Shown in pieces: positions 1 to 9,069 of a stretch of DNA of 64,000 nt. How positions within the stretch are numbered: position 1 is the first letter of the stretch; each line of letters begins with the position of its first letter. Made by a program: the position numbers and the translations under genes. This DNA comes from Pseudotamlana agarivorans (GTDB taxonomy: Bacteria > Bacteroidota > Bacteroidia > Flavobacteriales > Flavobacteriaceae): positions 144,659 to 208,658 of the forward strand of contig NZ_LXEI01000004.1 of NCBI RefSeq assembly GCF_001642835.1, given 5' to 3'. The notes beneath the pieces were generated by a model that was not told the origin of the DNA, did not search any database, and was given only the letters and a program-made list of their open reading frames with translations.

Positions 1-1818
1 CATGGCAATCGCCTTAAAATAAACGGTTTGTCCGGGACGGTAAATACTGCGATCGGTAAAAATAAAGGACCTATAAGTGGTATTTGATTGGTCTTGTTGC
101 GTGTATAACTTGTTAAGATAGTAGTCACCAAAATAAGCCGTGTCTTGGTCTTTGGTAACTTTTAGTTTGATGTTTCTTTGCCAGTTTTCGCCTTTTTTAA
201 TTTGAAATTCTCCTAAGTGATCCGTTTTATACGATTTAGTTTCTAGTGTTTTTGAATTGTTTGGGTAATACGATGCTTCAACCTGTGCATTTACAATAGG
301 CGCCCCATGATTTCGATTTATAATTTGGATGGTTTTATACTCCTGACTTTCAGTTTCTAGAACTGCCAAATCCGTTACTTGAATATGTTCAAAAGCAAAG
401 GTGTCTTCGTCTTTTTTTACTGTAGCAACTACTAAATAATTGCCGCTGTTTAGCTTAGGTATAATGATTTCGGTAGTGTGACTTTGGAAATCCTGTTCGT
501 TTCTTAGCTTGCTAATCCAAGTTTCAGTAGGTTTGAAATCTTTTAAAAAGGTGACTTTCTGATCTTTTCGGTATAAGTCATTAAATGTTTTGCTTTGTTC
601 TTTAGTGAATTTATAAACTTTAAACTCTAAACTATCTAGATTTTTATAAGTAACAAGTAATCGTGATGGTTTTTGGATAGGAATTATTTTTTCAGAAAGA
701 ACCTCAAGTTGCAAGTTTTCAATTTGCGATTTTAAAACCACACATTTTTGTGCAGCTCTACTTTTTGGAAACGCCGAAATAATAGAGTTGCAAATATCTA
801 AAGCTTCTTTGGCTTTCCAGCGATTGTTTTCACCAATTTGGGGTTCGTATAACTTGCTTTGTTCAAAGTAAATGGATGCGATTTCAAAACGATAAAGACC
901 TGTGCTTTCTTGGTCTGTAATAGCGTTGCTTGCATTCTTAAGGGCTTTCAGTTCTAATGCTTCCTTGTTTTTAAAAGTGGCATATTCCGATACAAAATTA
1001 ATGCGTTCAATGTCTACATCACTAAGGGCTTGAAAATTGTTTTGTTTAAGATGAAATTTAATAAGTGATTGATAAATTTTTAAGGCATTATATTGAAGCG
1101 AAGTAGAATCTTTAGAAGTGATTTTTATTTCAGAAAACGTTTTGGCATCTGCTAAATATGCCTGATCGTTTAGTTCAAATTTATAAGATGGCTTGGTGAT
1201 TTGGGTTTCATCTGTTTTATAAAATTCTAAGGCATTATGACTTAAAAAGTCAAATAAAGTAGGTCTGTAGGTACTAGAATTGTTCTTTTTTACAATGAGC
1301 GCATGATAATCATTTAAAGACTCCTGCTTTAAAACGTCTTCATTACGTAAGGCATTTTGATAATGTATATGAATTTCATTAAAAAGGGTTTGTAAATCCC
1401 AAGTTCTAAAATCTTCGTGGTTTGCTTTTTCAGACGTTTTACTGCGTTTATATATTTGATGTTTATGCTGTGTGTAGTATTGCCAGTATAAATGTGCTAG
1501 AATATTTTCGAGAATGTTTTTGGTAGGACTCTCATTCTTAGTGATTTCAGATTTAAACTCTTCAATAATTTTAACCTGAGCATCTTCCTCTAAAATCAGG
1601 TTGAATTTGCTCTTGTAGAGCAAAACTTTTACAATTTGTTCGTGATTTTCAGATTTTTTGGCCTTTTTTTCAATGCTTCGTAACGTTTTTAAAGCCGATT
1701 GCGGTAAGCCTTGTACTTCAAAAGCTTCAACTTTTGCCCATAAATCGGTATAAGGGTTTTGCGCGTTAGAGAGGGTAGAAAAGAGAAGAGTTATAATTAA
1801 TAATAGCGTATGCCTCAT
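1..1818 (-). CDS. Alpha-2-macroglobulin family protein, N-terminal 606 residues (C-terminus beyond the left edge)
   Basis: An open minus-strand frame starts at the ATG at 1818 and runs off the window without a stop. It begins with a signal peptide (MRHTLLLIITLLFSTLSNAQ). A long helical, repeat-like region follows, with the stretch YRPTLFDFLS near residue 190. The last residues before the edge are FTDRSIYRPGQTVYFKA, the hallmark of an MG2 macroglobulin domain. Family knowledge: bacterial alpha-2-macroglobulins are large envelope proteins (about 1,500-2,000 residues) thought to trap foreign proteases, often through a thioester. The thioester region would lie outside the window, so whether this one has it cannot be seen. 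The next gene is divergent and starts about 215 bp away. Family call is firm; trapping activity is inferred. Confidence 0.85.
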   Translation of the reverse strand, partial: MRHTLLLIITLLFSTLSNAQNPYTDLWAKVEAFEVQGLPQSALKTLRSIEKKAKKSENHEQIVKVLLYKSKFNLILEEDAQVKIIEEFKSEITKNESPTKNILENILAHLYWQYYTQHKHQIYKRSKTSEKANHEDFRTWDLQTLFNEIHIHYQNALRNEDVLKQESLNDYHALIVKKNNSSTYRPTLFDFLSHNALEFYKTDETQITKPSYKFELNDQAYLADAKTFSEIKITSKDSTSLQYNALKIYQSLIKFHLKQNNFQALSDVDIERINFVSEYATFKNKEALELKALKNASNAITDQESTGLYRFEIASIYFEQSKLYEPQIGENNRWKAKEALDICNSIISAFPKSRAAQKCVVLKSQIENLQLEVLSEKIIPIQKPSRLLVTYKNLDSLEFKVYKFTKEQSKTFNDLYRKDQKVTFLKDFKPTETWISKLRNEQDFQSHTTEIIIPKLNSGNYLVVATVKKDEDTFAFEHIQVTDLAVLETESQEYKTIQIINRNHGAPIVNAQVEASYYPNNSKTLETKSYKTDHLGEFQIKKGENWQRNIKLKVTKDQDTAYFGDYYLNKLYTQQDQSNTTYRSFIFTDRSIYRPGQTVYFKAIAM

Positions 1819-2034
1819 ATATGCTGAATTTGTTTTCAGAATGTATTTATTTTGTAGTTTAGTGGGGTCTCAAAAGCCGTTCCAAAAGATAGTTTTTGAA
1901 AAAGCATTTGTTTAATCGCGTAAGTTAATGATTTTACCTAGAAATAAAGGGGCTAATTTACCATATTTATTTCATTGAATTCAATAGATTCTAGAACGAA
2001 AATAGCGATTACATCAGATTTAATGTACACAGTT

Positions 2035-2985
2035 ATGTCTAAAATTTGGATTTTCATTTTGTTGCCTATCATCAGTTTTTCTCAAGTAAATAAAGCTGAG
2101 GTCGATGCGTTATTTCAAAAAAAGCAGTATCAAAAGGCTGAAATATTTTTGCTGAATTACTTAAAAAAAGATCCAAATAATATTCAAGCACAGGCGCTTT
2201 TAGGCGATGCTTATGGTTATCAAAAACAATGGGATGAAGCTATTGATAGTTATGAAAATGTGCTTGAAAAAGAAACCAAAAATGCGCAGTATTTTTACAA
2301 TTACGGGATGGTTTTAGGCATGATGGCTATAGAGAATAAACTCAAAGCCATGATGTATGTAAGTGATATAAAAATGGCTTTTATAAGAGCATCCGAATTG
2401 GATAAAACACACATCGATGCACGTTGGGCGCTAGTTCATTTGTATATGAAAATGCCAGGCATTGTTGGTGGTAGTATGACTAAAGCACTTCAATATGCAG
2501 CGGAACTAAAAGCGCTTTCAAAGGTAGATGGTTATCTCGCTAAGGGTTTTATTTATGAGTATGACGATGACTTTGCACAAGCTGAAACCAATTACAAAAA
2601 AGCGGTTCAAGTAGGTGGCTCTCTAACCTGTTATTTTTCATTATTTAATCTTTATGAGGCCCATAATAAACCAAATAAAGCGATTGAAATTTTAGAACAG
2701 GCACAGGAAAAACTCAATCAAAATATTCTTAAATATCAGATAGGAAAAGTGGCTGCTAAATTTCAAATTCAACTAGAAAAAGGGAAACAGAATTTAACTT
2801 CCTATCTTGAAAATTTTAAAACTGGCGATGAAGCGCCAGAGTCATGGGCGCATTACCGAATGGCACAAATTTATCGCTATCAAAACAAAAAAAATGTGGC
2901 TTTAAAACATATAAACCTCTCACTTAAAGCTTTACCTAATCAGTCAGAATTTAAAGATGAAAAAATAGAGATTCTAGGCATGTAA
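2035..2985 (+). CDS. Secreted tetratricopeptide repeat (TPR) protein
   Basis: About 316 residues when started at the ATG at 2035. I chose that start because it gives a clean signal peptide (MSKIWIFILLPIISFSQ); the frame is open further up, to a TTG at 1975, but that would bury the signal sequence. The mature protein is a run of TPR-like helical pairs, for example the segments around QKKQYQKAEIFLL, AQALLGDAYGYQKQWDEAI and AHYRMAQIYRYQNKKNVAL. Such proteins are protein-protein scaffolds in the periplasm or at the outer membrane. No catalytic domain is visible and I do not recognise a specific partner. It is transcribed away from the macroglobulin gene and is followed by a structured intergenic element. 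Confidence 0.75.
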   Translation: MSKIWIFILLPIISFSQVNKAEVDALFQKKQYQKAEIFLLNYLKKDPNNIQAQALLGDAYGYQKQWDEAIDSYENVLEKETKNAQYFYNYGMVLGMMAIENKLKAMMYVSDIKMAFIRASELDKTHIDARWALVHLYMKMPGIVGGSMTKALQYAAELKALSKVDGYLAKGFIYEYDDDFAQAETNYKKAVQVGGSLTCYFSLFNLYEAHNKPNKAIEILEQAQEKLNQNILKYQIGKVAAKFQIQLEKGKQNLTSYLENFKTGDEAPESWAHYRMAQIYRYQNKKNVALKHINLSLKALPNQSEFKDEKIEILGM

Positions 2986-2990
2986 TTTTT

Positions 2991-3082
2991 TGGCGCTACC
3001 ACAAGGGTCGTGCTTTTCGTTACTAGTTTTGGCTCGATGCAGCCGCTCGCCAAAAGCTATCCTCTGCAATCACTAGCGCAGA
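2991..3082. repeat. GC-richer folded intergenic element, probable dispersed repeat
   Basis: This roughly 92-bp stretch differs in composition from the AT-rich spacers around it. It is bounded by a 6-bp inverted pair (GCGCTA at 2993-2998 and TAGCGC at 3074-3079). Inside is a second inverted pair (TTTTGGC at 3027-3033 and GCCAAAA at 3049-3055), with GGCT/AGCC nested within it. Its wording resembles degenerate intergenic repeats I recall from other flavobacterial genomes, starting GGCG-T-CC and ending near AATC-CTA-CGC. No protein reading is apparent. It could be a mobile-element remnant, a REP-like element or a structured RNA. Confidence 0.5.
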
Positions 3083-3165
3083 CTCTTTACTAAAGGCGTT
3101 ACAAGATTTAAAGTATAATTCTATATTTTCAAAGGCTTTCATTCGCGATTTCAGCCCGAAAAAAC

Positions 3166-3173
3166 TATATTTG
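3166..3173 (+). promoter_or_regulatory. Probable -7 promoter box of the mpl gene
   Basis: TATATTTG matches the Bacteroidota -7 consensus TAnnTTTG and sits 20 bp before the ATG. No good -33 TTTG is seen at the expected spacing, so the call rests on the -7 box alone. Confidence 0.45.
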
Positions 3174-3192
3174 GTACATTCAAAAATACAGC

Positions 3193-4548
3193 ATGAACGT
3201 ACACTTTATAGCTATTGGCGGTGCAGCTATGCACAATCTTGCCATCGCACTACATAACAAAGGATATCAGGTCACTGGGAGTGACGACACCATTTTCGAA
3301 CCGTCAAAATCACGCTTAGAAGCGAAGGGCTTATTGCCAGAAGCTTTTGGATGGTATCCAGAAAAAATAAACAATGGTTTAGATGCTGTGGTTTTAGGAA
3401 TGCATGCTCAAGCCGATAATCCAGAACTGCTTAAAGCTCAGGAACTCGGACTAAAAATATACAGTTATCCAGAATTTTTATACGAGCAGTCCAAAAATAA
3501 AACACGGGTTGTTATTGGAGGAAGCCATGGTAAAACCACCATAACTTCTATGATTTTGCACGTTATGCATTATCACGATCGCGATGTCGATTATATGGTT
3601 GGTGCCCAGTTGGAAGGTTTTGATGTGATGGTAAAACTCACCGAAGAAAATGATTTCATCGTTTTAGAAGGCGATGAGTATTTAAGCTCACCAATTGACA
3701 GACGTCCTAAATTTCATTTATACAAGCCGAACATCGCCTTATTAAGCGGTATTGCTTGGGATCATATTAATGTGTTTCCAACTTACGAGAATTACGTAGA
3801 ACAGTTTAGTATTTTTGTGGATTCTATTGTAAATGGAGGTAATATTAATTATAACGAAGAGGATCCCGAAGTAAAGCGTGTTGTAGAAGCCAGCCCAAAT
3901 CCAATTCGTAAAATACCATATCATACACCAGATTATACGGTTCAAAATGGCGAAACCATTTTAGAAACTTCCGAAGGCGATTTACCTATTGAAGTTTTTG
4001 GTAAGCACAACTTAAATAATCTTGCTGGCGCCAAATGGATTTGTCAGCATATGGGTATTGATGAAGATGATTTTTACGAGGCCATTGCAACCTTTAAGGG
4101 GGCTAGTAAACGCTTAGAAAAAATTGCCCAAGGTAAAACTAGTGTTGCCTATAAGGATTTTGCACATTCACCTAGTAAAGTGGCAGCCACAACCCAAGCG
4201 GTAAAAGAGCAATATCAAGATAAAACTTTAATTGCTTGTTTAGAGCTTCACACCTATAGCAGCTTAAATGCTGAGTTTTTAAAAGAATATAAAGGCGCTT
4301 TAGATGCTGCCGATGTTCCTGTAGTATTTTATTCTCCAGATGCCGTAGAAATAAAGAAATTGCAAAAGGTGACTCACGAACAAATTGCGCAAGCTTTTAA
4401 GCGCGACGACTTAATTATTTATACAAACCCTGAAGATTTTAAAAACTTCCTGTTTACTCAAAATTTAGAAAATAAAGCATTGCTTTTAATGAGTTCAGGG
4501 AATTACGGTGGTTTGAATTTTGAAGAAGTCAAGACTTTGGTTGTGTAA
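3193..4548 (+). CDS. mpl: Mur ligase family protein, UDP-N-acetylmuramate:tripeptide ligase (Mpl-like)
   Basis: 451 residues, the usual length for Mpl. The N-terminal Rossmann region has the MurC/Mpl pattern (HFIAIGGAAMHNLAIAL, then GYQVTGSDD). The ATP loop GGSHGKTT is at 109-116, the central ligase domain follows, and a C-terminal Mur domain contains KDFAHSPSKV near residue 318. Known role: Mpl attaches the recycled tripeptide L-Ala-gamma-D-Glu-meso-DAP to UDP-MurNAc in the cytoplasm, salvaging cell-wall peptides. MurC is the nearest alternative, but MurC genes normally sit in the division-cell wall cluster, which is not present here. The GSDD motif and stand-alone location favour Mpl. It is single-gene, with a TAnnTTTG box close upstream. 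Confidence 0.82.
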   Translation: MNVHFIAIGGAAMHNLAIALHNKGYQVTGSDDTIFEPSKSRLEAKGLLPEAFGWYPEKINNGLDAVVLGMHAQADNPELLKAQELGLKIYSYPEFLYEQSKNKTRVVIGGSHGKTTITSMILHVMHYHDRDVDYMVGAQLEGFDVMVKLTEENDFIVLEGDEYLSSPIDRRPKFHLYKPNIALLSGIAWDHINVFPTYENYVEQFSIFVDSIVNGGNINYNEEDPEVKRVVEASPNPIRKIPYHTPDYTVQNGETILETSEGDLPIEVFGKHNLNNLAGAKWICQHMGIDEDDFYEAIATFKGASKRLEKIAQGKTSVAYKDFAHSPSKVAATTQAVKEQYQDKTLIACLELHTYSSLNAEFLKEYKGALDAADVPVVFYSPDAVEIKKLQKVTHEQIAQAFKRDDLIIYTNPEDFKNFLFTQNLENKALLLMSSGNYGGLNFEEVKTLVV

Positions 4549-4624
4549 AGTGCTGGTTTTTGTTGTTTAACTGTTGATATGTTTAATCGTGTAATCGCGA
4601 GGTTAAAGCGTCAATTTGTAGCTT

Positions 4625-4645
4625 CCATTAACCATTAACCATTAA
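4625..4645. repeat. Tandem 7-bp repeat (CCATTAA) x3 abutting a stop codon
   Basis: Three exact heptads lie in the spacer between two convergent genes and end one base before the stop codon of the mscS-family gene (4647-4649). The same arrangement recurs after rlmB (13536-13598). Confidence 0.85.
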
Positions 4646-4646
4646 C

Positions 4647-7274
4647 CTACTTAACAGGTTCAGCATCGGCATCTGGGCCATCACTGTCTCCATTACTGTT
4701 AGACCCATCAGAATCCATATCCGGTTTTAAAGGATCTACGATAGGACGTTTCATGTTTTTATCCAAATCTTCTTCCTTGTCCATGTTGGGAATTTCAGTC
4801 GGGATCTGAGTAGGATTGAATTGAAAAGATTCTGGAACATTTCTAATATTAAGATCGCGTTGTGGGAACGGAATTTCAATGCCTTCTTTTTTAAATCTGT
4901 TGTAAATACCAATTGAAATATCACTTTTTGCTTGTAAGCCTAACTCATAATGTACCCAAAAAAGTAATCTGAAGTTTAATGAGCTATCACCGAAATTATT
5001 AAATAAGGCGCGAGGTTCAGGGTCTTTTAAGATATAATCAAAACTTTTTGCGACTTCGGTTAATATCTTTAAAATTTCATTAGGATCAGAATCATAAGTT
5101 GTTCCTATTAAAATTTCAATACGTTTTATGTTATTTGAGAGTGTCCAGTTTATTAGGTCATTGGAAACTAAATTGTTGTTGGGTACTACTACTTCCGAAC
5201 CATCAAATGTGCTAATGTTGGAAGCACGGATGCCAATACGGGAAACGGTACCTAAAAGGTTATTCACTTCAACGGTGTCACCAGGTAATATAGGGCGTTC
5301 AAAAACTAAAATTAAGCCCGAAATAAAGTTGGAGACTATGTTTTGCAATCCGAAACCAATACCCACACCCAAAGCGCCGGCCATGAGGTTAAATTTGCTT
5401 AAATCAATACCTAAAGCCGATAAGGCTAATATGGTTCCAAAGCCAATAATGAAATAACGAATCACTAAGGAAATCGCAGCAGGAATCCCTTTAGGGAGTT
5501 TTAAAAAACGAAGTATCCCATCACCATCATTAATTAAAAAGGAAACTAGTTTGGTAAGAGTAAAAGATAAGAACAGGATAAGTGAAAAACTAACAATAGC
5601 TCCCAAGGTAAAAGTGAGGCTTCCTATTTTATAGGGTTCTGATAGTGTGTCGCCTAAGAAAGTAAAGATAAGACGAAGTAAATCGACCATGCCTAAAAAG
5701 AATATGCCCCAGAGTATATAGGCCGTAATTCGTATGCGTTTTAAAGCTTTGTTTTCAATATTTTTTCGTTCTACAAAACTGTAGGTTTGTTTTACTGTAA
5801 AATGTCGATGAATAACGCTAATGGCAATACCGTTAATAATTAGTGTTATAGCATAAAAAACCATGGTTATAATGCCACCTTGAGTACTAATTTTCAGGGT
5901 AATATCTGTTAAATTCGTAAAGCCTAAAATATTAGATATAATGGATACACAACTTAAAAAATACACCACTGGAACCAATTGAAAAAGGAGTTTGCTAAAC
6001 CCTTTTTTAAAAGTTTTTAATGTTTTAAGATAGGGTGATGTAAAATGATAGAGAATGATAATTACGACAATGGCTTCTCCAAGTAGATACAGTCTGTAAC
6101 CTAAAGAAGAATACCATAAGTATGATTTTGAGGTGTTTAGGATAAAAAATAGTACAACACAAAATAAAATTCGCTTATACTTTTCAGACATGATAGGCAT
6201 AATGAGGGGGATGGCCGTAAAAAGTGTGAAAAGCGTAATGATATCACTTGCTAATTTGGGTAAGTTGCTAAAAAACATTTCGCCGAAGAGTAGTGATAAA
6301 AACAATACACAAAGTTTGTCTTTTTTTAATATGAGGTTTTTGGCATCAATGATTCTTTCGTCCTTATCTTCATAAGGGTATTTTAAAAATCCCCGTTTAA
6401 AATACCTAAATAATAGGGTGAAAAGTGCAATGAAAATGAGGAACATGATAAAGCCCTTCATGTAGCCATCGTCCAAATTAGGGATTGAAGCAGATTCTTC
6501 TTCTAATTCGTTAATTTGTTTCTGTTCCTCTAACTCTTTAGGGGTGCGTTTAAAAGAGGTTTTCCAAATAGGGGGATGCCTTAAGTGGAACAAATTATAA
6601 ACTTCAGAGTTTTTTAAATTTAATAAGTCATTTCTAACATCCTCAACATAGTTGGTTTGCTCGCTTAATTTGGTCTCTAATCTTAGGTAATAATTATTGT
6701 TCTCTAAGATGGTTTTTTTAGTGTTTTCAACAGCATCTAAGGTTTTTTTAATTCCATTTAAAATTTCTTCAGGAGCTTCGTTTTCAAAGGCATTATGATA
6801 ACTTAATCGCCAAACCTCGGCTTTGTTAAGTATGTCCTCAATAAGTATGGAATTACGCTCTACTTGATCGTTTATTGTTTCTGTCCATTTCGATAGGTAC
6901 GATAAGTACTCACCCCATGTAATCATGGTTTTGTTTACTTTCTGGCTATTTGGATTGGCTTTTATAAAATGTTCGGTACGCTTGCCTTCTAGCTCTAGAA
7001 ACTGGGAGTACATTGGGAGAAGCGAATCAATTTTTTTAATACTTTCAGGAATTTTAATTTTTCTCTGAATATTTTTAATCTCGTTATTCGTTTCTTCTAT
7101 ACTCCGTACAATACTGATAAGAGGAATGGCCTCTGGCTGTACCTTGGTAGAATCTATTTTCGTTTTATCGGCTTGTTCTTGTTCAGGAATGATTCCTTGA
7201 GCACTTGTTGTTTCTACGTTTACAAGAATAGAGAAACATAATAATAATGCTGATAAAAAATACTTAGGTGTCAT
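4647..7274 (-). CDS. Large MscS-family mechanosensitive ion channel
   Basis: 875 residues, far longer than MscS (about 290), so of the MscK/YbdG type. There is a signal peptide at 1-25, then a periplasmic domain rich in charged helices (about 50-270), several membrane segments (about 275-600), and the MscS core. The core contains the pore helix AGALGVGIGFGLQNIVSNF and the beta-domain signature ERPILPGDTVEV, followed by STFDGSEVVVPNN. The C-terminal end is a Pro- and Asp/Gly/Ser-rich acidic tail. Known role: release of solutes on osmotic down-shock, from the inner membrane. The promoter overlaps a dyad (7294-7315). It is convergent with mpl, and the stop touches a heptad repeat. Confidence 0.88.
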   Translation of the reverse strand: MTPKYFLSALLLCFSILVNVETTSAQGIIPEQEQADKTKIDSTKVQPEAIPLISIVRSIEETNNEIKNIQRKIKIPESIKKIDSLLPMYSQFLELEGKRTEHFIKANPNSQKVNKTMITWGEYLSYLSKWTETINDQVERNSILIEDILNKAEVWRLSYHNAFENEAPEEILNGIKKTLDAVENTKKTILENNNYYLRLETKLSEQTNYVEDVRNDLLNLKNSEVYNLFHLRHPPIWKTSFKRTPKELEEQKQINELEEESASIPNLDDGYMKGFIMFLIFIALFTLLFRYFKRGFLKYPYEDKDERIIDAKNLILKKDKLCVLFLSLLFGEMFFSNLPKLASDIITLFTLFTAIPLIMPIMSEKYKRILFCVVLFFILNTSKSYLWYSSLGYRLYLLGEAIVVIIILYHFTSPYLKTLKTFKKGFSKLLFQLVPVVYFLSCVSIISNILGFTNLTDITLKISTQGGIITMVFYAITLIINGIAISVIHRHFTVKQTYSFVERKNIENKALKRIRITAYILWGIFFLGMVDLLRLIFTFLGDTLSEPYKIGSLTFTLGAIVSFSLILFLSFTLTKLVSFLINDGDGILRFLKLPKGIPAAISLVIRYFIIGFGTILALSALGIDLSKFNLMAGALGVGIGFGLQNIVSNFISGLILVFERPILPGDTVEVNNLLGTVSRIGIRASNISTFDGSEVVVPNNNLVSNDLINWTLSNNIKRIEILIGTTYDSDPNEILKILTEVAKSFDYILKDPEPRALFNNFGDSSLNFRLLFWVHYELGLQAKSDISIGIYNRFKKEGIEIPFPQRDLNIRNVPESFQFNPTQIPTEIPNMDKEEDLDKNMKRPIVDPLKPDMDSDGSNSNGDSDGPDADAEPVK

Positions 7275-7293
7275 TTTTTAGGCTGAATTTATC

Positions 7294-7315
7294 ATACAAA
7301 TATACTGTTTTGTAT
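7294..7315 (-). promoter_or_regulatory. -7 box of the MscS-family gene inside a 7-bp dyad
   Basis: On the minus strand TATATTTG (7304-7297) fits TAnnTTTG and lies 22 bp before the start codon. It is covered by an inverted repeat, ATACAAA (7294-7300) with TTTGTAT (7309-7315), an operator-like arrangement. No -33 element is obvious. Confidence 0.45.
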
Positions 7316-7372
7316 AATGTATTAAGAGGTTTCAGAGGCTTTAAAAACAGGGTTAAGCGACTGTAATTCGAA

Positions 7373-8260
7373 TTAAACCAAGTGCTTTTTAAAAAAATCT
7401 ATGGTTCTTGTCCAAGCTAATTTTGCTGCAGCTTCATCATATCTAGGTGTCGTATTATTATGAAAACCATGATTGGCTCCGGGATAGATAAAAGCTTCAT
7501 AGGTTTTATTGTATTTTTTTAATGCGGCTTCATAATCAGGCCAACCGGCATTTACACGGGTATCTAGTTCTCCAAACTGAAGCATTAACGGTGCTTTAAT
7601 CTTTGAAGTTTCTTCTTCTGTGGGTTGTCCGCCATAAAAAGGAACCGCAGCACCTAAAGTTGGAATTTTAACCGCCATCATATTAGAAATCCAGCCACCA
7701 AAACAAAAGCCAACAACGCCAACATGTCCATTGCATGCCTCGTGAGATTTTAAGTAATTATAGGCTGCAATAAAATCTTCTAGCATCTCATTTCGGTCTC
7801 TTTTTCGCTGTAAAGCTCGGCCATCGTCATCATTCCCTGGATAACCGCCTAATGGTGTTAGGGCGTCAGGTGCTAGAGAAATAAAACCTTCTAAAGCCGT
7901 GCGTCGTCCTACATCCTCTATATAAGGGTTTAATCCGCGATTTTCATGAACCACGATAACACCAGGTAACTTTTTATAGGAGTCTTTAGGTTTAGAAAGT
8001 AGGCCTTTTATAGAGCCACCGCCTTGAGGTGAATTGTAATGAATGTAGTCGGAATCTAAAGCAGGATCATCGGGGGCAACCATAATACTGTCCTTATAAT
8101 TTGGCGAAACAAAGCTTAACAGCGAAGGTAAGGTAAGTCCGCCAATCGCAAATAAAGAGAGCTTTTCAACAAATTGTCGGCGGTCTATTTTATTATGAGC
8201 ATAGTCATCGTATAAATCGTAAATGTCTTGACTGAGATCTTCTTTTTTTATAGGTTTCAT
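7373..8260 (-). CDS. Dienelactone hydrolase family protein with N-terminal export-like segment
   Basis: 295 residues. An alpha/beta hydrolase core starts near residue 70. Dienelactone hydrolase features are visible: Glu106 in VVHENRG, nucleophile Cys186 in GFCFGG, Asp233 in GELDTRV and His264 in GANHGFHN. The N-terminus carries a twin-arginine-like stretch (DRRQFVEKL at 26-34) before a hydrophobic segment. This suggests export or membrane anchoring, although it sits 25 residues in, behind an acidic lead. Known members hydrolyse lactones or esters, including dienelactone in aromatic degradation, but no aromatic pathway genes are nearby, so the substrate is unknown. It is a single gene with about 98 bp between its stop and the MscS-family start. 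Confidence 0.85.
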   Translation of the reverse strand: MKPIKKEDLSQDIYDLYDDYAHNKIDRRQFVEKLSLFAIGGLTLPSLLSFVSPNYKDSIMVAPDDPALDSDYIHYNSPQGGGSIKGLLSKPKDSYKKLPGVIVVHENRGLNPYIEDVGRRTALEGFISLAPDALTPLGGYPGNDDDGRALQRKRDRNEMLEDFIAAYNYLKSHEACNGHVGVVGFCFGGWISNMMAVKIPTLGAAVPFYGGQPTEEETSKIKAPLMLQFGELDTRVNAGWPDYEAALKKYNKTYEAFIYPGANHGFHNNTTPRYDEAAAKLAWTRTIDFFKKHLV

Positions 8261-8370
8261 AAGGATATAGGTTTTAAATCAATTTAGATGAATAATTAAA
8301 ATGCTTCAATGAATTCAAATTTAAATTATCCATTGTTGATTTATAAATTTACAATATTTATATTTATCAG

Positions 8371-9069
8371 ATGCAAGATAAACCAGCCTCCTTTTCCATA
8401 AAGCATTGGAGTCAAGACGATCAGCCCAGAGAAAAACTTCTTTACAAAGGAAAAACGGCTTTAAGTGATGCCGAGTTAGTAGCTATTTTGATTGGTTCGG
8501 GAAACCGTGATGAAAGCGCTGTGGCTTTATGTAAGCGAATTTTAGCCAGTACCAATAACAATTTAAGTGCTTTAGGACGCTTGTCTATAAAGCAACTTAT
8601 GGCGTTTAAAGGTATTGGTGAAGCTAAGGCTATAACTATTTTAGCTGCCTTAGAGTTAGGAAGGCGACGTCGGGGAGAGGAAGCCTTAGAACGCTATAAA
8701 ATAAACTCTAGTCGTTCGGTTTTCGAATTGATGCAACCGGTTATTGGTGAACTTCATCATGAAGAATTTTGGATAATTTATTTAAACAATTCAAACAAAG
8801 TACTACAAAAAAATCAGCAAAGTAAAGGTGGGATTACAGGAACTTTAGTGGATGTGCGTTTGGTTTTAAAAACGGCTTTAGAGGTAGGAGCAACGGGTAT
8901 AATTTTAGCACATAATCATCCCTCAGGAACATTAAAACCAAGTGAAGCCGATAAGCAAATTACTCAGAAATTAAAAAATGCAGCCCATAGCTTAGATATT
9001 CAGGTTTTAGATCATTTAATAATAACAGAATCGGCTTATTTTAGCTTTGCTGATGAAAGCTTGTTGTAA
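8371..9069 (+). CDS. radC: RadC family JAB/MPN-domain protein
   Basis: 232 residues, normal for RadC. The N-terminal part has the family opening (DDQPREKLLYKG, then LSDAELVAILIGSG). A helix-hairpin-helix stretch lies at about 79-98 (FKGIGEAKAITILAALELG). The C-terminal JAB metalloprotease-like domain shows Glu131/132, the HNHPSG motif at 181-186 and Asp194 (SEADKQ), so the metal ligands are intact. It was historically called a DNA repair protein, but a direct repair role is doubtful and the biochemical function is unsettled. The last base of its TAA is the first base of the next gene's ATG, so the two are probably translationally coupled. Confidence 0.92.
   Translation: MQDKPASFSIKHWSQDDQPREKLLYKGKTALSDAELVAILIGSGNRDESAVALCKRILASTNNNLSALGRLSIKQLMAFKGIGEAKAITILAALELGRRRRGEEALERYKINSSRSVFELMQPVIGELHHEEFWIIYLNNSNKVLQKNQQSKGGITGTLVDVRLVLKTALEVGATGIILAHNHPSGTLKPSEADKQITQKLKNAAHSLDIQVLDHLIITESAYFSFADESLL

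Noticed and set aside
1975..2034. Upstream TTG start for the TPR gene
   Set aside because: It would add 20 residues before a clear signal peptide that begins at the ATG at 2035.
5128..5457. 109-codon plus-strand ORF within the MscS-family gene
   Set aside because: Antisense shadow of the channel core; composition is what the opposite frame of a conserved membrane protein gives, and it has no start context.
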